From Kappaphycus alvarezii (taxonomy: Eukaryota > Rhodophyta > Florideophyceae > Gigartinales > Solieriaceae): a stretch of 64,000 nucleotides of DNA. The notes beneath the pieces were generated by a model. The model was given only the letters and a program-made list of their open reading frames with translations. It was not told where the DNA came from and did no database searches. The position numbers and the translations under genes were made by a program. Below, one piece after another: positions 56,703-64,000 of this stretch. The first letter of the stretch is position 1, and the number at the start of each line of letters is the position of its first letter. Where the stretch lies: the NCBI GenBank assembly GCA_002205965.3, contig NADL03000024.1, positions 496,001 through 560,000 of the forward strand, in the 5' to 3' direction.

Positions 56703-57149
56703 ATGTATGGTGGATGTCCTTTGGGTGCAAATATTATGATATGGTGCGCGGATTAAAATGCAGTGGAGGCAGGTAGGGGAGAATATACTTTGTCTTCAAT
56801 CTCTGATGGATTTAGAGTTCAATTTAAAGCGAATGAAAGTGTTTATTTGTCCACTAACTGATTGCCTGGATGGTTTTTTTGCTGCTGCAACAACAGTCTA
56901 TCCCGGGGAACTTCCGGGTTGGAAGCTACGGCAACGGAGAAATTTTGAAGGTTTGTATTGGGTAAGTGTCACTTAGAACTGCGGGGCAGTAGATGAAATT
57001 ATGATAAGGGTGACCAATATTGGAACTGTACAGTTCATACAGAGTTATCGCGAGGTTAACCTTTTGAAGTGGTCAAATTCCCGAACCATAGAGGATTTCT
57101 TGCGGAATTATCGGAGAAAGAAAGAAGCAAGAAGCAGGATAGTTCCTGT

Positions 57150-57360
57150 TCCAATCTCTACTCTTGGCGGATGGCATCCAGAGTCGTTTTCAGTGGTCAT
57201 GGAGCTTGCAAGAACTGTCGCCTGCCGCGCAATGGCACGGTTTTCGAAGGTTAGAGGCATTTTTCTACAGCGACACTCGGCGTTGGCAGTAACTTCTAAC
57301 GCTGCTTGTCTGCTGGCTGGCATCAAATCGACTTTCTGGAAGACTTTTGCTGGTGCTAGC
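57150..57360 (+). pseudogene. 3' coding end of a non-LTR retrotransposon, tail 4
   Basis: The clearest tail: VPVPISTLGGWHPESFSVVM, ELARTVACRAMARFSKVRGI and FLQRHSALAVTSNAACLLAG lie in one open frame that starts at 57,001. It ends IKSTFWKTFAGASIRQQ. Used here as the reference for the other four tails. Confidence 0.65.
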
Positions 57361-58034
57361 ATTCGACAGCAATGATTTTTACATTGCTTCGACCATCGGT
57401 ACATGTAATGAATGTGAAATTCAGATTTACAACTCCAAATGTGTTCCAGCCAATCCATATATCTCAATAAATAAACCCTACTTGTCCCCTGAAGGTGGTG
57501 GTCTATACTAGTAGACTAAGGACATCTCTAGGCAACGGCTGGAAAATACACCCACTCCGACAAAAGCGAAGCGGAACCGGAAGAAAATTCCACTTTCTAA
57601 ATATGAGATCTAGACAGCTTGAAAATTTCTAGTTTGAACATGACCGCTCACATACGACGACGATAACATCAAAGAAACCTCCAGACAAGGCCATGGGTCC
57701 GGCGCCCGCGCCAAGTGCAGCGCGGGCGCAAGAAGAGCGGAAACAAAATTTAAGGAGTACGGTAAGAGAGTGAGGATGAAAATACCGGGAACATGCATAA
57801 CTTGACCAGAATTACAGTACCGTGTACTGGAAAAAAACCCACTTCACAGCTTTACATTAAAAGGTCACCATTCCCCCCCGTATACTGTAGCATTTAAACT
57901 TTAGTCACTTAAGGCCCGTAACACGTGGTAGTATCCTAATTCAAACCTTAGGATACGTTTAACAGTTCTATTACGGTACTGCAGAATACTTCCAAGGATT
58001 CCTGAGATTTGGAGGCAATTAACTCTCCGTTAGG

Positions 58035-58165
58035 GCGATGGAGGCATATGGTAAGGTCCGTTCTGTACTCACTCAGAGGCACGCTGCCGCGGCCGTAATT
58101 TCCGACCCAGCTTATCTGCTGGGCGGCCTTGAGCCGGCTTTTTGGGGAAATTTAATAGGTACTAA
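58035..58165 (+). pseudogene. 3' coding end of a non-LTR retrotransposon, tail 5
   Basis: AMEAYGKVRSVLTQRHAAAA, VISDPAYLLGGLEPAFWGNL are open to a TAG. It is most similar to tail 1 at 7,008 (AYGKVR-x-VLTQR), so two subfamilies of tails can be told apart (1 and 5; 2, 3 and 4). Confidence 0.6.
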
Positions 58166-58559
58166 TGGCACCCTGTAGGATATTCCTGGCCACAACGATT
58201 ATCTATCTCAAATATTGAACAACCCCTCATTTCATCCACTCTTCGTGATGGCCTTTGTTTTTTTCTACTTGTAACGATAGTGAATGGTAGGGAACAGGTA
58301 TAGTTTTGCACCTTACGGTTTAGGAATTTTTTTGTTCAAATGTTTTTTTTGAAAAGGGATCAATTTGGTCCTTTAATGTTTGAAAAGTGCGGTTCGGCTA
58401 TCCCCTGGTGTATACTAGACGTGTTCAGGATAATGGTTCATGTCACTCGTGTGCCTAAATTGCTGGCTCAAAGCCTGTCAGCAGGCAGCATGAAAATGAA
58501 TTGCAGAGCCGAAAACACATCAATATGAAAAACTTTTACAATTTATATTGAGCCCAGGT

Positions 58560-58650
58560 GCATCCTTGATAGGAGTGGAGGGAGTGAGGTGGAAGGGACT
58601 AATTTTTTTTTTTAGGAGAAAGGGGGCCATGAAGGGGACGCTTTCTCCCC
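58560..58650 (+). repeat. Repeat shared in inverted form with 63,760-63,835
   Basis: GATAGGAGTGGAGGGAGTGA followed by GGTGGAAGGGACTAAT and a T-run matches the minus strand at 63,835-63,760 (GATCGGAGTGGAGGGAGTGA). The encoded residues are also alike (IGVEGVRWKGL and IGVEGVRCKEL). The last bases of the window (63,965-64,000) resemble the T-run part in plus orientation. Confidence 0.6.
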
Positions 58651-58739
58651 CCAACGTGCCATGTGCTTCGGGTGCTAGCTATGGACCTGACATTCGAGCG
58701 CTCTGTGGCCGAGAATTACCAGTGCAGTAGTCTGTAATC

Positions 58740-59539
58740 TTCACTCTTGTACACTACTGTATTATACCATAAAAATCATTAAAACCAGCGGCAAAAACGA
58801 TAGAACCTACGGAAGATTACTTCAAAAATCGTCATACGTAGTACTAGAAGCTCATAAGAATTACCTTCTAGCAACTACTATCAACATCACCTCGTTCTCA
58901 AACTGCAGTCGGGGTGCAGTATAGGGTGAGCTCTACCAGCTCCCCCAAGGAGTCGGTCAACCCTTGAAACTCTCTCTAGACCGCAAAATACTCATTCCAC
59001 CCTGGCGTCTGGCCTCCCTTTGGTCCTCTCACAACCAAAGCTGCTAATTTTACACTTCTCACCTCGCAAAAAAACCATATCTCCTCCCCGGGCGTCGTCT
59101 TCGCCTCGGAGCTCAGTGTTGATTCAGGTCAGAGAAAGCCTCCGAGACTGGCCCATCCACTGAGCGCGTAGAGATGAAGTAGTATGGCGGTATCGTCATC
59201 CTAAAATCCCTCCTTGGGCCAGTGAGATAGCGCATACAAAACAAATGGCAGTTGGGGTAAAGCTGAAAGGCAGAAAGAAGCAAAGAACCAGTGTGTATGG
59301 AACCGATCTTGGTCACTTTGGACACAGTTGAGGAGATGTAGGGTGAGATTAAACCCCGCATTCCTTGTCGGCAAGACGTTATCCTTGAATCATCGGTTAC
59401 CTATCAGCGTGACAAGAACGGCATAAGGGTCCGAATGGGTGTACGAAGTCAGAAGATATGTGCTTTCCGCGGGTGAAGACGAGCCTTAGGTAGGACTTTC
59501 CCGCACAAAGAGGCAGATTCAGAGTCCATATTGCTTATT
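58740..59539. other. No recognisable gene
   Basis: Short frames only; it may include the 3' end of the gypsy element, but no LTR was identified. Confidence 0.35.
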
Positions 59540-59829
59540 ACTCCTCAAAACAAAAAAGCATAGAAAAGCACATTACACGATGCGAAACGGTAGCTAGCAC
59601 GGCCCAAATGCAGCAATCTTAGGCCTTTAATGGCTTGGGGCCAAAACGTAGGGAACGAATCTCTTTGCGTGAATGATGCAGCGGGAATAGCGACCCCCGT
59701 ATGATATAAGTCCGTATCAGTTTGGTTGCAAGTTTCCAAACGCGTCAAGGTCCGCATTAGCGCGACCAAAGAGCAGTCCTCCCAGCTGTAGACGCTTAAG
59801 CCTTCCCATTCAAAACCCGAATAAAATCC

Positions 59830-60371
59830 CTAAGTTGAACATACGAGGCTCTGTCGAGGTTGAATCACCAATTTAACGCATCTGTTCCTCTCGACGCTTA
59901 GCTCGAAGGGCAGACGGGCCAGAATTTCCAACTTGCGGTGCGCTTCTGAAGCTTTGGCTATCAATGCGACGGTTCCAGCGGGATAAATGCGCGGAACTAC
60001 TCCGAACATCAGTTCGAACGGCGAAGCTCCTGCGAAACGCGACGGCGGCTGTATCCATACAGAACACCGGGCAAAAATTCCTCCCAATCCATTCCTTGGC
60101 CGACGACCATCTTCCTCTCGGCAGTTTTGATGGTTCTTACCATTCCTTCAGCTCTATCATTAGACATGGGAGCGTACACAAGGAAGTTGATCCAGATAAT
60201 TCCATGTTTCTTCATGAAGTCTGCAATGGGGGCAGCGGTGAAGCACCCAGCATCGTCGCAGATAATAGCCTTTTCGGGGCCAAAATGATGCATATTTTCG
60301 CTCTCTGTGAACTTTGCGACGGCTATAGTCGAAGAGTCCGTGGTGGCAACTGCGATTGGCCAACCTGTCAA
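59830..60371 (-). pseudogene. Integrase core of the gypsy element
   Basis: A 120-codon open frame has GWPIAVATTDSSTIAVAKFT, IICDDAGCFTAAPIADFMKK (second catalytic Asp), YAPMSNDRAEGMVRTIKTAE (catalytic Glu) and the LPGVLYGYSRRR segment. In a second frame GASPFELMFGVVPRI follows, the usual end of the core. The first Asp is expected upstream of 60,371, where the frame is broken (around LQISMKG). It would insert cDNA into the genome; this copy is inactive. Confidence 0.8.
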
Positions 60372-60999
60372 ATGCTCGACGGCGATGAACCAATACTTCT
60401 TCCCTTCATTGATATCTGTAGAGGTCCAAGACGTTTATCGAATATGTCCCGAAGATATTCGTCAATGGTACATTCGAAGTCGTGCGATACGATGGAAGAG
60501 GCCTCGTTTTCTGGTACCACTCGCAACCTTTTGCGTAGTTATGAATGTCTCAGTGCTTCCGTGGCCATCAATAACGGTCTATGACAAATTTTGTTGTCTT
60601 TTCCTTGTCCCAATGTCCAACATTGTCGGGGAAGGTCTTCAATATCGCGATACTGTCCTTTACAAACGTTACAGACTTTAGCCCATTTCCGGTGCGTCTA
60701 AAAAGCTTTCCTTCCCATATTATGAAGTATTAGCCATAAACTTGATCGAACAACGCTTTTCAACATCATCGGCTCGGATCTTCGAACCTTGCAAATGACG
60801 GGCGACATGGAACAGGAAAGGCTCAAGCATGGGATTCTCTTCGGCAGTAACGGAATCTATTGCAGCAACTAAGTCACTTTTCCCGTATTCAGAGGCAGAA
60901 GAGGAGCCAATAGGTACTAGACGCAAGAGGAAGTCAGCTGGTCGATTCCCGCGCCCGGTCTTTACTCTAACTCGAACTCATACTCCACAGAGAAGTCCA

Positions 61000-62650
61000 T
61001 CCATGGTGCCGGCCTTCCATGAATATCGTTTTTCTTGAAGGCATAAGGAAGGGCGCGATGGTCAGTTGTCAGCTTGAACGACTCCGTCAATAATATATAA
61101 ACTATTTGTTTCCTTAAAGCGAAAATAATGGTGAGGGAATCCCTTTCACAGGCGGAATAGTTACGTTCTGTTCAGTTTATCGTCCGGCTCGCGTACTGCA
61201 CTGGATGAATATTGCCATCCTCCTTCTTTTTTGGCCAGAACTGCCATAATAGATACATTACCAGCTTCTGGTTCCACTACGAAGGGTGAATCGAAGTCCG
61301 GGAATGCTAGCACCGACGGAGAGATAAGCCTCTCTTTTATAGTTTCGAAGATGGCATTCATCTTTCAATTCTTTCGAGATTCTTGTTCTCCGAAGTTTCT
61401 GCGTGAAATTCACCAGATATTCTGGCAAAATCCGTGATAAAACGACGGTAATAACCGGCGAGACCAAGAAAGCTACGCAACTCGTTTAGTTGTAGGAATG
61501 GGGCCCTTTTGATGCATTCAACTTTTCCACGTCAACGCGGACTCCGCGCTTGTCTACAAATTGACCAAGCAACTTTTACGCTTTGCACAGCAAACGCACA
61601 TTTCGGGATCTTGAGCTTAATTTTTGCTTCCCCGACTGCCTTGAAATCGAAAGTTAGATGATCAGTGTGCTCCTCTATCGAGTTGGAGAATATTATGACA
61701 TCTTCTGAATAGACGTGGGCCAATTGAATGTCTTTCAAGACGTAGTCCATCATGCGTTGTAATTTAGACGGTGCGTTCTTTAACCCGAACGGCATCAATT
61801 CGAATTTGAAAGTACCAAAGCGGCTTAGTAACGTGTTCATTTCTTTGCATTCGTCAGCCATTGTAGCGATTGTGCCCATAAATCACCTGAAGTTCCCTGA
61901 AAGTATCCCTCCAGTAACTTGTACCAAGGATTTACACTGTAAGAATAAATCAGTGCAACTTGTTCACTGTACCCACGACCTAGTATAAAACATAAGATCA
62001 CACCACTTTGTGTCAAGCCAATTACTTGGAGCCATCGTGGCTATCTCGCGTGGTTCTCGAAACATTTCGGGCCCCATCGATCAGCAACTACTTTATGCCT
62101 CCTTGCCAATTGACCAATGGAATTTTGTGGGATGATGTTTAGTGCTGTCGGTATCACTGATGTCTGCTACATGATCCTTCATAACCTTTCAGTTGATACC
62201 TCTGGCTCGCCTTTTCTAGAATACCTTTGAACTCAGTACCGTTTGGTTACAATTTATCTCTGCTGGTTAAGTACTTTTTCTATATAAACCCGGGTATGAT
62301 GGTTCGGCTTGTTTACCGAAAGCATCAACGAACAGTTCAACCATTGATTACCTTTTGTGCGCTCAACACCCCACAGCCATACGTATTTGCTAGTATCCCG
62401 CGAAAAAACTGAGGGTAGTAAAGATATAGCTACCCTTTAAATCATCGCAGATCTCTTCTATCTTGGATTATGGCCAACGAACCTTGACGATGCGATAATC
62501 TACGCAGAAAAGGGTCCTACCATCCTTCTTGGTTACGAAAAGGACTGGCAACGACCATGCAGACGACGCAGGGGTGATGATCCCAGCGTCTAACATGGTG
62601 TCGATTTCTCGACGGCCAATTTCGAGGCGATATTCGGCGAGTCCTGTGGA
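61000..62650 (-). pseudogene. Reverse transcriptase and RNase H of the gypsy element
   Basis: RT first part (62,640-62,376): EIDTMLDAGIITPASSAWSL, VLFVTKKDGRTLFCVDYRIV, then DDLKGSYIFTTLSFFAGY. RT second part (61,855-61,440): LLSRFGTFKFELMPFGLKNA and HVYSEDVIIFSN, where the catalytic YxDD box has become YSED. RNase H (61,360-61,000): FVVEPEAGNVSIMAVLAKKE (usual first Asp replaced by Glu), NYSACERDSLTIIFALRK and TTDHRALPYAF. The RT halves are separated by the LTR at 61,862-62,375. The changed active-site residues show this copy is long dead. Confidence 0.8.
61862..62375 (+). mobile_element. Solo LTR inserted in the gypsy RT
   Basis: The 514-bp segment starts TGTAGCG and ends CCCCACA, with GCCAT on both sides (61,857-61,861 and 62,376-62,380). 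A TATA box (TCTATATAAACCC) lies at about 62,279, near the 3' end, giving plus orientation. It interrupts an otherwise continuous RT alignment between QIRMA and CKEM. It is unrelated in sequence to LTR family 1 and has no long frame. Confidence 0.8.
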
Positions 62651-62999
62651 AGCTCTGGATATTTTCCTTCATTTTAAAGGAATTTTTCGTCGGTAAGGGT
62701 GCTGGACTTGGCTCGTCTTAAGTCCAGGCGACGATGCCGGTGTCGCGAAGCAAACCATTTGTCTCTCCCTGCACTTCTTCCTTCACGTGTGCGAGTCGAG
62801 TCCTCAGAGCATCACGCATTTTTCTTCCATTTCTTTTTCATCCGTAGTACCTTCTTCACTCGTAGGATCTCCGTCCGATCCGGAAGATTTGACTTCGCGG
62901 AAAGTCAGGACCAATTCTTCTTCCGACGAGTCTGACCGCTCCCGACCAGCGTTCAAATCAGATATGGAATCCTCACTTGGGGTTCATATCTCTTCGCCC

Positions 63000-63400
63000 T
63001 CGACCATTTTCTTCTTGGTCGACTTAAGGTCGGTCTCGAGCGGGAGCAAAACTTCTTCAGAGCCAATGGTTAAGCGAACTCTCTGCGCCCCGAAATCTAT
63101 GTTTGCACGCATTTCTTTGAGCGTTGGGAAACCGATTATGATGTTGAATGGGGACTTCTCGACGACGAGAAGGTCTATTTTGAGGGCTTGGTCCCCTAAA
63201 GTCGTCAGAGTCTTGACCAGTGAGCCTATACAGGAAGAGCTGCCACAAATCGCAACAATTATCCTCCTCGACGTATAATTTGGCGAGAGATACAGATTTC
63301 AGATAAATCAGCCGACAAGACGTCCGGTGGTACGGCCCCGATGTCTACTAGAGCCCAGACCTCGGTACTGAAAACTTCGAGCTGAACCAACCGTGATAAA
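63000..63400 (-). pseudogene. Aspartic protease region of the gypsy element
   Basis: One minus frame reads VWALVDIGAVPPDVLSADLS around 63,345 (the usual L-V-D-[ST]-G-A has Ile instead of Ser/Thr). After a shift, LKIDLLVVEKSPFNIIIGFP and TLKEM follow, the flap and I-x-G motifs. An acidic linker leads toward the RT. Retroviral-type proteases of this kind cut the polyprotein. Confidence 0.65.
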
Positions 63401-63838
63401 CGATGAACAGAATTCGAAACGACTGCGACGCGTGAAATAAAACTGTTTTCCAGTCAAACTGCGCACTCAGGTACCTCCTTCCCCGTTTTCTTTCTTCTCA
63501 GGGGCTCCCTCGCGATCCACCGCCTTTTTTCCACCGGAAAACCAGCATGTTGCTTCCGAATGACCCATCTTCCACAAAAGGAAGAGCTTGAATTACGATG
63601 CGGGTTCTTTTAGCAGTTTTTTGCGTTAATTCCAAGCTCGTCCAGTAAGAGCATAGCTGGGCCCGGTTTTTCATCTTCGGAGCTGACGTCGGTCCAGCCC
63701 CTTTATCTCCCTCTATCTTCTTCAGATAAAGTGTCAGCTTTGGGAGGTCGTCAGCTAGAGGGTCCCCTTCTCTAGCTCCCCCTCTTCTAAGAAGAAAAAA
63801 CTTAATTCTTTGCACCTCACTCCCTCCACTCCGATCAT

Positions 63839-63947
63839 GCGACCCTCCACAAAAGTGCGACCCTCCACAAAAGTGCGACCCTCCACAAAAGTGCGACCCT
63901 CCACACGAGTGCGACCCTCCACAAGAGTGCGAACCTCCACAAGAGTA
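63839..63947. repeat. Six 18-bp tandem units
   Basis: GCGACCCTCCACAAAAGT repeats six times with few changes. On the minus strand it encodes a hexapeptide repeat (VEGRTF, then VEGRTR, VEGRTL) in an open frame that runs into the shared IGVEGVR sequence. The 18-bp length keeps the frame. Confidence 0.8.
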
Positions 63948-64000
63948 CCATGATGGGATTAAGGTTTAAGGGATTATGGTTTTTTCCTTTTAGGAGAGGG

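Larger units (their letters stand above)
59830..63640 (-). pseudogene. Ty3/gypsy gag-pol remnant (overall)
   Basis: Minus-strand order: a degenerate zinc knuckle at about 63,590, aspartic protease, reverse transcriptase, RNase H, a poorly preserved linker, and integrase. PR-RT-RH-IN order identifies Ty3/gypsy rather than copia. In the knuckle (WKMGHSEATC) the His and last Cys are present but the first two Cys positions read Leu. Stops and frameshifts occur throughout. A solo LTR interrupts the RT. The two LTRs of this element were not found; the 5' one probably lies beyond the window. Confidence 0.8.

Overview
The window looks like a stretch of nuclear DNA from a eukaryote with a transposon-rich genome. 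There are no bacterial-style operons, no rRNA or tRNA gene that I could support, and hardly any intact long reading frame. Nearly every recognisable protein piece belongs to a mobile element and is broken by stops and frameshifts. The set of elements (Ty3/gypsy LTR elements, a non-LTR retrotransposon group, piggyBac-like, hAT-like, a tyrosine-recombinase element, another DDE transposase) would fit a protist or alga. I cannot name the organism from sequence alone.

Layout. 1-5.4 kb: dispersed short repeats, a TACTGTAC-rich patch and an orphan exon-like frame with a DEK C-terminal-type domain (3425-3871). 5.4-11.1 kb: three copies of one LTR family. 11-22 kb: gene-poor, AT-rich DNA with a Ty3/gypsy RNase H fragment (about 14 kb) and a non-LTR retrotransposon tail. 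22.2-28.2 kb: clusters of a CGACACAT/ATGTGTCG motif on either side of a decayed tyrosine recombinase (23.8-25.1 kb) and an unrecognised acidic-tailed pseudogene (26.9-28.0 kb). 29-35.6 kb: strand-asymmetric DNA, a reverse-transcriptase fragment and two more LTR copies. 37.7-38.4 kb: a DDE transposase fragment. 39.9-45.8 kb: a minus-strand gene remnant with a DNA-methyltransferase-like and a SET-like part, apparently split by a piggyBac-like element (40,061-about 44,482) and a small MITE-like element (44,480-44,919). 46.3-49.5 kb: two LTR copies in opposite orientation. 51-56 kb: unrecognised degenerate frames and an hAT-like transposase fragment. 57-58.2 kb: two more non-LTR tails. 59.8-63.7 kb: a decayed Ty3/gypsy pol gene on the minus strand, interrupted by a solo LTR with a 5-bp target duplication.

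The most interesting signal is the LTR family. Seven copies lie in 64 kb, and at least three have matching 5-bp flanks. Its LTR is unusually long (about 1.3-1.6 kb) and carries, upstream of its own TATA box, a reading frame for a small, very acidic protein. The C-terminal sequence of that protein is recognisable in most copies. The transcribed part of the LTR also contains two consecutive hairpins built on the same AAGTTG/CAACTT motif. LTR-encoded proteins are rare, so this is my main candidate for something undescribed.
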